42,197 nt of DNA, from the NCBI GenBank assembly GCA_049513455.1, contig JBEKWB010000027.1:1-42197 (forward strand), in the 5' to 3' direction. The DNA comes from Bog-473 sp049513455 (lineage in GTDB: Bacteria > Actinomycetota > Acidimicrobiia > Acidimicrobiales > RAAP-2). Position 1 is the first letter of the stretch; each line of letters starts with the position of its first letter. Positions 32,672 to 40,423 of this stretch are shown here, one piece after another. The notes under the pieces were generated by a model. That model was not told the origin of the DNA. It saw nothing but the letters and a program-made list of their open reading frames with translations, and did not search any database. The translations under genes were made by a program, and so were the position numbers.

Positions 32672-33661
32672 TCATCTCGAGAAGGTGTCGATCATGAGCC
32701 GGACGTCGTCGCCCAGCGGGTAGAGGATCGGGCAAGTGGCACCGGCTGCGATGTATTCATCCACCTTGGCCCGACACTCCGCGGGCGTCCCGGACGCGGT
32801 GATCATCTGGACCGCGTCGTCGGGCACCAGACGCATGGCCTTTTTGATCTCCTCGGGTCCGGCCGGCCAGGTGAGGACCTTTCCGATCGCCTCGATCAGT
32901 GCGGGGTCGACCCCGCTCGCCTTCATGATGTGGGGCTGCTGGCCCAAGTACTGGGTGAGGAGCTCACGTGAACGGTCCAAGGCCAGCTCGCGATCCTCGT
33001 CGAGCGAGCAGACCACGAGTTGCGGCCGGTCGATCTCCTCCACCGAACGGCCGGAACGCTCCGCCCCGGCCGCGATGTGCTCCATCGCCCGCCGGACATA
33101 GTCGGGGGCCACCATGTAGTTGAGGACCACGCCGTCGCCGATCTGCGCCGCGAGCTCCATCATCTGCATGCCCGTCGCCCCGACGTAAATCGGCACATGC
33201 TTGGGCGAGCGGTCCCCGTGCACGATGTCGATCTCCACGTCGTCGAGGTGGACGAACTCGCCGTGGTAGGTGACCCGCTCCATGGCGAGCAACCGCCGGG
33301 TGGCCTCGACCACCTCGCGCATCGCGAGCAAGGGCCGGTGGCGATCCACGCCGACCTTCGACGCAAGTGGTTCCCACCAGGCGCCCAGGCCCAGAATTAC
33401 GCGGCCCGGGGCAAGTTCGTCGAGGGTGGCGAACGTGGCGGCGAGGAGCCCCACGTTGCGCGTCCAGATCGGGATGACCCCCGAGGCGACTTTTATACGA
33501 CTGGTGACCGCGGCATAGGCGGCCATGGGGACGGTCGCCTCGCGCACGAGGCGACTCTCGGCTTGCCAGACCGCCTCGAAGCCGCGTTCTTCGGCGTAAC
33601 GCGCGTACTCCATGCCATCGCGGATCGGGTGCATGTCCTGCAGGTACAGTGCGACTCTCAT
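32672..33661 (-). CDS. LLM-class flavin-dependent oxidoreductase (luciferase-like)
   Basis: A 329-residue TIM-barrel enzyme of the bacterial luciferase superfamily, using F420 or FMN. Hallmarks are ERGFEAVWQAESRLVREA, VASGVIPIWTRNVGLLAATFATLDELAPGRVILGLGAW and the late EYIAAGATCPILYP. In the superfamily such enzymes reduce or oxidise diverse compounds, including methylene-tetrahydromethanopterin (Mer) and ring-opening of pyrimidines (RutA). The sequence does not fix the cofactor or substrate. Its start overlaps the stop of the SsnA-like gene (ATGA at 33658-33661), tying it to the aminohydrolase step. A role in oxidising or reducing a ureide or pyrimidine-like ring intermediate is an inference. 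Confidence 0.92.
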   Translation of the reverse strand: MRVALYLQDMHPIRDGMEYARYAEERGFEAVWQAESRLVREATVPMAAYAAVTSRIKVASGVIPIWTRNVGLLAATFATLDELAPGRVILGLGAWWEPLASKVGVDRHRPLLAMREVVEATRRLLAMERVTYHGEFVHLDDVEIDIVHGDRSPKHVPIYVGATGMQMMELAAQIGDGVVLNYMVAPDYVRRAMEHIAAGAERSGRSVEEIDRPQLVVCSLDEDRELALDRSRELLTQYLGQQPHIMKASGVDPALIEAIGKVLTWPAGPEEIKKAMRLVPDDAVQMITASGTPAECRAKVDEYIAAGATCPILYPLGDDVRLMIDTFSR

Positions 33662-35004
33662 CGATGGTCCCTCCTGTTCAACTCGTACTGGTGCGGTGGG
33701 ATCCCTTCAAGGCGTCGCCAGAGCTGCTCGGTGATGCGCACCCCGCTGGCGGCCACCATGGCCTCATCGACTCGCGTCGACCTCCCCTCGGCGACGACCA
33801 GCTCGCCCGCGACATAGACATCGCGCACCCTTCCCGGTGCCAGTCCGAAGACCCAGTGCCCGGCGAGATTGTCGCAGTGGAGAGGGGCAGGAACGGGGTA
33901 CGCCAGCACGCAGAGGTCCGCCGGCGCTCCCGGCGCGAGGGTCCCGAGGAGTGGCTCCCCGAACACGCGTCCCGCCAGACGCGCCCCCTCTGCCATTCGC
34001 TCGAGTGGCCACGACTGCGAAACGAGCGCGTCGGCCTCCTTCGCCCTGAAGAACCCGGTCTGGGACTCTGCCAGCATGTCCCCTCCGATGCCATCGGTCC
34101 CCAGTGCCACCTTGCCACCCCGATGGTTGAACGGAGAGTGGCCGACACCGTTGTTCATGTTGCTCCGCGGATTGCACACGACGGTGGCCCCGGCGGATTC
34201 GATGGCCACGGCCTCCGCATCTGTGACATGCACGCAATGGGACAGTAGGGCCCGCTCCGTCACGGCGCCGGCATCGGCCAGCCGCTCGACGACCCGCACG
34301 CCGAATCGCTCCTGGCAATCCCGCTCGTCCGCGTCGTCTTCGGCCACGTGGATGTGTACCCCGACGCCGGCCGACCTGGCGGCCTCGACGCAACCAGCGA
34401 GCGACTCGTCGGAGAGGGTGAACGACGCATGTGCGCCCACCATTCCGCGCGCCAGGGGCCGCGGGCGGACCGAGAATCGACTGTTCTCCCGGATTCCCGC
34501 GAGGGCGCGCTCGGGCCCGTCACGGTCCGTCACCTCGTAGCACAGCACCGCGCGCACACCGAGCTCCCCGAGGGTTTCGGCGATCACGTCCAGCGATCCG
34601 TCGATGAAATTCGGCGACGCATGGTGGTCGACGATGGTTGTGGTGCCGGCCAGCAGGGCATCGAGGCCCCCACGCAGTGCGGAGGCGCGCACCGAGGATT
34701 CGTCGAGGGCACGGTCCAGCCTCCACCAGACCCTCTGGAGGATCTCGAGGAAGTTGGTGGGCGGGGCCAGACCGTAGGGCATACCACGAGAGAGCGCCGA
34801 GTACAGGTGGTGGTGGGCGCACACATTGCCCGGCACGATGAGCATGCCCGAACAGTCCCGGCGCGGCACCCCGACCGGCGCAGTGCCCAACGACAGCACC
34901 CGATCTCCGGCCAGTACGACATCACAGGTGCGAACCACTGGAGGGTCCAAGGCAGCCACGACCGTTCCGCCACACAGCGCCACCGTCGGCGCGCCACTGG
35001 TCAT
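33658..35004 (-). CDS. ssnA: SsnA-like amidohydrolase/aminohydrolase
   Basis: A 448-residue metal-dependent hydrolase of the TRZ/ATZ/SsnA group. The metal motif IVPGNVCAHHHLYSALSRGMP is very close to SsnA (PGxVNAHxHxYSxLxRGMP). HIHVAEDDADERDC carries the third His and catalytic Glu, LLSHCVHV the fourth His, and LGTDGIGGDMLAE the catalytic Asp. Length matches SsnA. SsnA is part of the E. coli/gut-anaerobe purine cluster and is assigned to opening or deaminating purine-derived rings. The ATG at 35004 is preferred; the longer frame to 35379 crosses the upstream gene and gives non-conserved sequence. A DosR-like palindrome lies 52 bases upstream. Confidence 0.9.
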   Translation of the reverse strand: MTSGAPTVALCGGTVVAALDPPVVRTCDVVLAGDRVLSLGTAPVGVPRRDCSGMLIVPGNVCAHHHLYSALSRGMPYGLAPPTNFLEILQRVWWRLDRALDESSVRASALRGGLDALLAGTTTIVDHHASPNFIDGSLDVIAETLGELGVRAVLCYEVTDRDGPERALAGIRENSRFSVRPRPLARGMVGAHASFTLSDESLAGCVEAARSAGVGVHIHVAEDDADERDCQERFGVRVVERLADAGAVTERALLSHCVHVTDAEAVAIESAGATVVCNPRSNMNNGVGHSPFNHRGGKVALGTDGIGGDMLAESQTGFFRAKEADALVSQSWPLERMAEGARLAGRVFGEPLLGTLAPGAPADLCVLAYPVPAPLHCDNLAGHWVFGLAPGRVRDVYVAGELVVAEGRSTRVDEAMVAASGVRITEQLWRRLEGIPPHQYELNRRDHR

Positions 35005-35056
35005 TCCCGTCTCGGCCACCGCGATCAATTGTGGGCCGCGGGCCCCTGCCGGACCA

Positions 35057-35070
35057 GGGCCGAAGGTCCT
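35057..35070 (-). promoter_or_regulatory. DosR-like palindrome upstream of the ssnA operon
   Basis: On the minus strand it reads AGGACCTTCGGCCC, followed by TG, 52 bases before the ATG of the SsnA-like gene. It is identical over 16 bases to the site between ade and xdhA. Confidence 0.7.
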
Positions 35071-35096
35071 CGGAGCACCCCCCCTGGCCAGGCACC

Positions 35097-36461
35097 CTAA
35101 CGTTCGGTCCCCGTGAAGAGCACCGCGACCTGGTGCTCCGGACCGACAACGCCGCGGTGGCGCAGATCGATGAGCCCCGCCAGGCCCGATGAACCGGTCG
35201 GGTCGGCGTGAAATCCCGCCTCTGCACCGAGGCCATGAGCCTCGACGAGGAGGGGCTCGCTCACCACCAGTGGTTGCCCGCCCGTGGAGAGCATTCCACC
35301 CACGACGGCGCGCCAATCGTAGGTCTCGTCGTCGAGAATTCCCGTGGCGACGCTCTTCGGTTCGGTCTCCCACGGCCACATGTAGGCGGAACGGTGCGTG
35401 GCGGCGCTGCGCAGGGCCCGATCGATCTCCTCGGCGCTGGGTGAGCGCGGCAGGTCCTCGCGCACCCGGCGATATGCCCGTTCGAGCGGATGTGCCCCTG
35501 TCGTCTGGACCGTGTGGATCCGCGGTCGACCTGAAAGCGCCCCGAGCGAGAGCGCCTCGGCAAACGACTGCATGCAGCTGCTGGCGAGCGCCCCGCCGCC
35601 CACCTGGACGACCAGATCATCGAGCTCGAGTCTGGTGGAAACCAGCGCGGCGATCATTTCGTAGCCGAGCGTCTCGCCGCCCTCGATCGCCAGACCGTTG
35701 AGGTTCCCCTGGCATGTGAAGGGTTGTGCCCCCCGGGCCAGCTCCTCTTGCAAGCGGAGGTAGGTCGGATCGCCCGGGACGTTTTCCTGCCGTGCGCAGA
35801 CGACGACGTCCGCATCGAGGTCCTCCAGGCGCTCGGTTATTTTCCGATCGGCGTCCACCGGCACGAAGACCCGCAGGCGCCTGCCGCCCGCCGCCGCCAC
35901 CACCGCCGCCGCGAGCGCCGCGTTGCCGCAGCTGGCGATGGCCAGGTCGGGCCGGTCCGCCGGATCAGCCAGACCCAGCCGCTCGGCCACCTCGAGGTGG
36001 AGAAGCACCCCCATCAGATGGCGGCCCTTGTGCGAGCCGGAGACGTTCTCGGTCTCGTCCTTGACCCACACTCCCCCGGTTCCCGTGAATCCGAGAGCCT
36101 CCGACAGGCGTTCGTTGCGTCGGAAGGGAGTGGCCGCGAACCCGTGGCCGTCGCGTTCGGCAACCTTGGTGTCGAAGTCCGACACCATCTCGACGAACTG
36201 CGCATCGGACATCCCGCCGGAGATGGCGCGATGGTAGCTGTGGAAGAGAGCGCGGTAGCGGACGAACGGGCGGGTATCGTCGTCGATGGTGCTCCTGGCG
36301 TCGGGAAAGCGCACGCGCTCGACGTCGAGGACCTTGACGAGCACGTGATCCACATCGCCCAGCCCGCTGTTGGGACACCTGAAGGGATACGGCTCATCCA
36401 ATGCCGGCGACGCCCCACAGCCGGTGCACGTCAGCGAACTGGCTGGCGCCGTCGCACTCAC
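35097..36461 (-). CDS. Threonine-synthase-like PLP enzyme (fold type II)
   Basis: A 454-residue PLP lyase/synthase. The Schiff-base Lys is Lys145 in ENVSGSHKGRHLMG; the phosphate loop is IASCGNAALAAAVV, then VFVPVDADRKI; the late VVQVGGGALASSCMQS is the second glycine loop. The N-terminus has CTGCG (Cys12, 15) and Cys29 in a short zinc-ribbon-like arrangement as in long threonine synthases. Its real substrate may differ: the E. coli purine cluster has another fold-type II enzyme, YgeX (diaminopropionate ammonia-lyase), in the matching role. The GTG at 36461 overlaps the stop of the next PLP gene (GTGA). A longer frame to 36512 lacks support. Confidence 0.87.
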   Translation of the reverse strand: MSATAPASSLTCTGCGASPALDEPYPFRCPNSGLGDVDHVLVKVLDVERVRFPDARSTIDDDTRPFVRYRALFHSYHRAISGGMSDAQFVEMVSDFDTKVAERDGHGFAATPFRRNERLSEALGFTGTGGVWVKDETENVSGSHKGRHLMGVLLHLEVAERLGLADPADRPDLAIASCGNAALAAAVVAAAGGRRLRVFVPVDADRKITERLEDLDADVVVCARQENVPGDPTYLRLQEELARGAQPFTCQGNLNGLAIEGGETLGYEMIAALVSTRLELDDLVVQVGGGALASSCMQSFAEALSLGALSGRPRIHTVQTTGAHPLERAYRRVREDLPRSPSAEEIDRALRSAATHRSAYMWPWETEPKSVATGILDDETYDWRAVVGGMLSTGGQPLVVSEPLLVEAHGLGAEAGFHADPTGSSGLAGLIDLRHRGVVGPEHQVAVLFTGTER

Positions 36462-37954
36462 CCGGGGGCCACACCGGTGCGTGCGTTGAACTCCCGGATC
36501 AGTTCGTCCCACTCGGGCAGTTTGGCCCGCAGGCCCCTCCAGAAGGACTGCTCACGCCGGACCACGAAATCTTCGATCGGCACGCCCTGTTGCTCCACCC
36601 ATGTGAAGTATCCGAGGTTGAAGATGCGCTCGCGGTCACGTCGGGTTGTCTCGAGGAGATGGTCCGTCTCCATGCCGAGCATCCAATGACCAAAGTCTTC
36701 GGCCGCGGCCCGTTCGTCGAAACCGTCCGGGAAGTCGCGCTCGACAATGCGCTGGCGCTCGCTCCCGTACATTTGGGAGCCGTCGGTGGCCACGGTCATA
36801 AGGACGTCGTCAGGACCGAGTTCAAGGTACTTGGCCGTCTTCACCGCGGCCAGAATGTTGCAGATGCTCGAGAGCCCGAGCGAGCTGAGAGCGGCCAATG
36901 TCTCCGCGGGCACCTTGCGTCGATCCGCCAGGTAGTCCAGACCCACTTGCGAGGCGAACAACACGGAGAGATGGTCCGTCGCACGGTCGCTGACGGCAGT
37001 CACCACATCGGTGTTGTAGACGTTGTGGATGAGCGGGATGTGCTTGTCGCCTATGCCCTGGATGTTGTGCGCACCAAAGCCGTTGTAGAGCATGGTTGGG
37101 CACTCGAGCGCCTCCACCGCCACGATCCGTGCGCCGTAGGAATCTTTCAGATAGTCACCCGTTCCGAGTGTGCCCGAGGAGCCTGAGGAGAAGACCGAGG
37201 CACGCAGACGAAGGGAGGGTTCGCTCTCGCTCATTCTCTCGAAAACATCGCCGAACGCCGCGCCGGTGCACAGGTAATGCACCAGGTGGTTCCCGAACTC
37301 GGCGAACTGGTTGAAGATCACGTTGGCGGGGTCCGCCGAGAGCTCGGCGCACTTGTCGTAGATCTCCTTTACGTTGCTCTCGGTGCCGGGCGTGGCGATG
37401 ATGTCGGCCGGGTCGGCGACCCAGTCCTCGAGCCAGGCGAATCGCTCCCGGCTCATCCCCTCGGGCAGGACCGCCACACCCCGGCAACTCATCAGCCGTG
37501 AGACCGCCACGCCTCCCCGGCAGTAGTTGCCCGTGGAGGGCCACACCGCCTTGTTCGACGTGGGGTCGAACTGCCCGGTGATCACTCTCGGGGCCAGGCA
37601 CCCATAGGTGGCCAGCACCTTGTGGGCACCGATCATCGGGAACCGGTTGCCGAACAGCACGACGATCCGGGCGTCCACGCCGGTCAGCTCCTTCGGGAGC
37701 ACCGCGTGTTCGGGCTGCGCGACCTGCGAGGTGCGGTCGGCGTCGTTGTACCAGTGCACCCGGAAGAGGTTGAGAGGGTCGGCGGCATCCGGCTTCACCG
37801 CGGCCAGGGCCTGTCGAATGGCCAGGGGGATCAGGCTGGGCTTGGCCAGCTCGGCGAAGGTCGGGAGCAGGATGTTGCGCTGCTTGAATTGCTGGACCGT
37901 GCGATCGTAGACCTCACGGTCCACGATGTGATCTTCCAGTCCCGGTGTCGGCAT
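36458..37954 (-). CDS. PLP-dependent enzyme, tryptophan-synthase-beta fold (substrate unknown)
   Basis: A 498-residue fold-type II PLP protein. GNRFPMIGAHKVLATYGCL places a probable Schiff-base Lys at 112; WPSTGNYCRGGVAVSRLM is the SGNxG-type phosphate-neighbour loop. VFSSGSSGTLGTGDYLK supplies the glycine-rich phosphate-binding segment, and GSQMYGSERQ lies late. It is longer than cysteine synthase and carries an extra C-terminal region of about 100 residues rich in Arg and aromatic residues. I cannot assign a reaction; beta-elimination or ammonia-lyase chemistry on a diamino or ureido acid is plausible in this context. It heads the operon, overlaps the next PLP gene (GTGA at 36458-36461), and begins 112 bases from the palindrome at 38067. 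Confidence 0.85.
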   Translation of the reverse strand: MPTPGLEDHIVDREVYDRTVQQFKQRNILLPTFAELAKPSLIPLAIRQALAAVKPDAADPLNLFRVHWYNDADRTSQVAQPEHAVLPKELTGVDARIVVLFGNRFPMIGAHKVLATYGCLAPRVITGQFDPTSNKAVWPSTGNYCRGGVAVSRLMSCRGVAVLPEGMSRERFAWLEDWVADPADIIATPGTESNVKEIYDKCAELSADPANVIFNQFAEFGNHLVHYLCTGAAFGDVFERMSESEPSLRLRASVFSSGSSGTLGTGDYLKDSYGARIVAVEALECPTMLYNGFGAHNIQGIGDKHIPLIHNVYNTDVVTAVSDRATDHLSVLFASQVGLDYLADRRKVPAETLAALSSLGLSSICNILAAVKTAKYLELGPDDVLMTVATDGSQMYGSERQRIVERDFPDGFDERAAAEDFGHWMLGMETDHLLETTRRDRERIFNLGYFTWVEQQGVPIEDFVVRREQSFWRGLRAKLPEWDELIREFNARTGVAPG

Positions 37955-38066
37955 GTGCAGCCCCCGTGCTCACTATTCGTGCCTAGCATGACTCATGAGA
38001 CCCACCCGTGGCGCGCCCTTCGGACGAAGATGCTGCGACGATAGGACCGGGAGCTGCAACCAAACA

Positions 38067-38080
38067 GGGCCGAAAGTCCC
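38067..38080. promoter_or_regulatory. DosR-like palindrome between divergent PLP and carbamoylase operons
   Basis: GGGCCGAAAGTCCC on the plus strand, GGGACTTTCGGCCC followed by T on the minus strand. It is the copy closest to the mycobacterial DosR consensus as I recall it. It lies 58 bases before the L-carbamoylase-type ATG and 112 bases before the divergent PLP gene. Confidence 0.7.
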
Positions 38081-38138
38081 GGGGCATTGCCGAGCAGGCA
38101 CATAAGCTGCAAAAACCGGTCCCGTGCTCACGGGAACG

Positions 38139-39470
38139 ATGGAGAGGGTGGCCGTGTCCGAGAAGGTGACCGCTGCGGGAGGCAGTGTGTGGAGCGAAGG
38201 GGTCCTCCACATTGACGGAGCCCGCCTGCACGCACGGCTCGAGGCCCTCGCGGAAGAGGGTGCGACGCAAGGGGGAGGTTGTGCCCGCCTTGCGCTCACC
38301 GACGAGGACCGTGCCGGGCGCGACCTGGTGGTCACCTGGATGCAGGACCTCGGCCTCGACGTGCACGTCGACGCGATGGGCAACGTGCTCGCTCGCTACG
38401 GCGACAGCGATCTGGCGCCCGTCATGATGGGTTCGCACATCGACACGGTCGCGAGCGGTGGGCGCTACGACGGCAACCTCGGAGTGCTGGCGGGGTTGGA
38501 GGTCATCGAAACCCTCATCGCGGCTCAACTGAAGCCACAGCGGCCCCTGGTCGTGGCCTTCTTCACGAACGAAGAGGGAGCCCGCTTCGCGCCGGACATG
38601 CTCGGATCGCTCACCTACGTCGGGGGACTGCCTCTGGAGGAGGCACTCGACATCACCTGCTCCGACGGCACCAGCGTCGGGGCCGAGCTGACCCGGATCG
38701 GCTATGCGGGTCCCCATCCGTGCCCCGGTCCGGTGCCCCATGCTTATGTCGAACTGCACATCGAGCAGGGTCCGGTGCTCGAGGCGACGGGGACCGATAT
38801 CGGGGTCGTCGAGGGGGTTCAGGGCATCTCCTGGCAGGAGCTGGTGGTCGAGGGGCAGGCCAACCACGCCGGCACGACGCCCATGGCGATGCGACACGAC
38901 GCGGGCTACGCCGCGGTGGCGATCGCTGCGTTCGTCCGGGAGCTCGCCCTGGAGCTCGGACCCCCGCAGGTGGGTACGGTCGGATCGCTGAACCTCCACC
39001 CCGATCTGGTCAATGTGGTGGCTTCGCAGGCCCGGCTCACGGTGGACCTGCGCAACACCGACGACGCAGTGCTGCGTCACGCCGAGGATCGGCTCGCCAG
39101 CTATGTCGAGTCGCTGGCCGAGCGAGAGGGCGTGCGCATCTCCTCGCGCCCCCTGGCGCGCTTCGCGCCCGTCACGTTCGACCCCGGAATCGTCGGGCTC
39201 GTCGAGGAGACGGCCCGGCAGATGGGCCATACCACCCTGCGGCTCCCCTCCGGCGCCGGGCACGATGCGCAGATGCTCGCACGGGTCTGCCCGAGCGGCA
39301 TGGTCTTCGTCCCGAGCGCTGCCGGCATCAGCCACAATCCGGCCGAGTACACCTCTCCCGGAGCAATCACGGCCGGCGCCGACGTGCTCCTGCACGTCGT
39401 GCTCGCCCTGGCCGGCGATGCTGTATCGATCGACAACCCCGGCCATGGGTCCGGCCAGGTTTCGCGATGA
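38139..39470 (+). CDS. M20-family N-carbamoyl-L-amino-acid / allantoate amidohydrolase
   Basis: A 443-residue dinuclear metallohydrolase of the hydantoinase/carbamoylase branch of M20. GSHIDTVASGGRYDGNLGVL gives the metal ligands His100 and Asp111, FFTNEEGARF the catalytic and bridging Glu pair (145-146), VELHIEQGPVLE a further ligand, and SGAGHDAQ the C-terminal His. Relatives are allantoate amidohydrolase (AllC), ureidoglycine hydrolases and L-carbamoylases; the sequence does not choose between them. The ATG at 38139 is used; a GTG at 38154 with GGAGAGG in front is an equally good start. It overlaps the nitrilase gene (ATGA). It removes a carbamoyl group as ammonia and CO2. Confidence 0.92.
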   Translation: MERVAVSEKVTAAGGSVWSEGVLHIDGARLHARLEALAEEGATQGGGCARLALTDEDRAGRDLVVTWMQDLGLDVHVDAMGNVLARYGDSDLAPVMMGSHIDTVASGGRYDGNLGVLAGLEVIETLIAAQLKPQRPLVVAFFTNEEGARFAPDMLGSLTYVGGLPLEEALDITCSDGTSVGAELTRIGYAGPHPCPGPVPHAYVELHIEQGPVLEATGTDIGVVEGVQGISWQELVVEGQANHAGTTPMAMRHDAGYAAVAIAAFVRELALELGPPQVGTVGSLNLHPDLVNVVASQARLTVDLRNTDDAVLRHAEDRLASYVESLAEREGVRISSRPLARFAPVTFDPGIVGLVEETARQMGHTTLRLPSGAGHDAQMLARVCPSGMVFVPSAAGISHNPAEYTSPGAITAGADVLLHVVLALAGDAVSIDNPGHGSGQVSR

Positions 39471-40393
39471 GCCGGGTCATCAGGGTCGCGGCCGGCCAAC
39501 TGGGCCCAATCGCGCGCGACGAGTCCCGTGAAGCAGTGGTCGAACGGCTCATCTCGCTCCTCCGCCAAGCTGGGGACCAGGGATGCCAGCTCGTCGTGTT
39601 CCCCGAGTTGGCCCTCACCACCTTCTTCCCCCGCTGGTACATGGAGGAACAGGAAGAAATCGACACCTGGTTCGAGACCGAGATGCCCGGCCCGGCCACA
39701 CGGCCGCTCTTCGAGGAGGCACGGGCCCTCGGCATCGGGTTCTGCCTCGGCTATGCCGAGCTCACCCCCGACGGGCACCACTACAACACACAGGTCCTCG
39801 TCGCCGGAAACGGGACCATCGTCGCCAAGTACCGCAAGGTGCACATTCCCGGACACGAGACGCATGAACCCTGGCGACCCTTCCAACACCTCGAGCGGTA
39901 CTACTTCGAGCCCGGCCCCGAAGGCTTCGGGGTCTGGCGCGCCTTCGGCGCGATCGTGGGGATGATGATCTGCAACGACCGCCGTTGGCCCGAGACCTAC
40001 CGCGTCATGGGTCTGCAGGGGGTCGAACTTATCCTCTGCGGCTACAACACCCCCATCCACTTCCCGCCCGACCCGAGCCAGGATGTCCTACAGGGCTTCC
40101 ACAGCGCGCTCGTCATGCAGGCGGGTGCCTATCAGAACGGCGCATGGGTGGTCGCCACGGCCAAAGGTGGGGTCGAAGAAGGCGTCGAGTCACTGGCGCA
40201 GAGCAGCATCATCGCCCCCTCCGGCCAGATCGTGGCACAGGCCTACACGGCAGGTGACGAGCTGGTGACCGCTCGCTGTGACCTGGCGTGGTGCGACCGC
40301 TACAAGAAGACCCTTTTCGAATTCGACCGCTACCGCATGGTCGAGCACTACGAGCCCATCACCCGCAAGGGCGGCGTCACACCTCTCCCTTGA
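39467..40393 (+). CDS. N-carbamoyl-D-amino-acid hydrolase-like nitrilase
   Basis: A 308-residue nitrilase-superfamily amidase. The catalytic triad is visible: Glu47 in VVFPELALTTFFPRW, Lys124 in KYRKVHIPG, and Cys169 in GMMICNDRRWPETYRVMGLQG. That last motif and the following LILCGYNTP are those of D-carbamoylases (Agrobacterium type, 304 residues), so the call is more specific than the superfamily; beta-ureidopropionase is the alternative. The ATG overlaps the stop of the M20 carbamoylase. An L-type and a D-type carbamoylase in one operon is unusual. Together they would hydrolyse both enantiomers, or two successive ureido groups, of ring-opened purine or pyrimidine products. Confidence 0.93.
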   Translation: MSRVIRVAAGQLGPIARDESREAVVERLISLLRQAGDQGCQLVVFPELALTTFFPRWYMEEQEEIDTWFETEMPGPATRPLFEEARALGIGFCLGYAELTPDGHHYNTQVLVAGNGTIVAKYRKVHIPGHETHEPWRPFQHLERYYFEPGPEGFGVWRAFGAIVGMMICNDRRWPETYRVMGLQGVELILCGYNTPIHFPPDPSQDVLQGFHSALVMQAGAYQNGAWVVATAKGGVEEGVESLAQSSIIAPSGQIVAQAYTAGDELVTARCDLAWCDRYKKTLFEFDRYRMVEHYEPITRKGGVTPLP

Positions 40394-40402
40394 TGGCGGT
40401 GG

Positions 40403-40418
40403 CACGGCGCTCGCCGTG
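40403..40418. terminator. Short GC hairpin between convergent genes
   Basis: CACGGCG, CT, CGCCGTG followed by TTA, 9 bases after the nitrilase stop and before the convergent permease stop at 40424. The stem is 7 bases with an inner pair or two probably open. No strong T-run follows. Confidence 0.4.
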
Positions 40419-40423
40419 TTACG

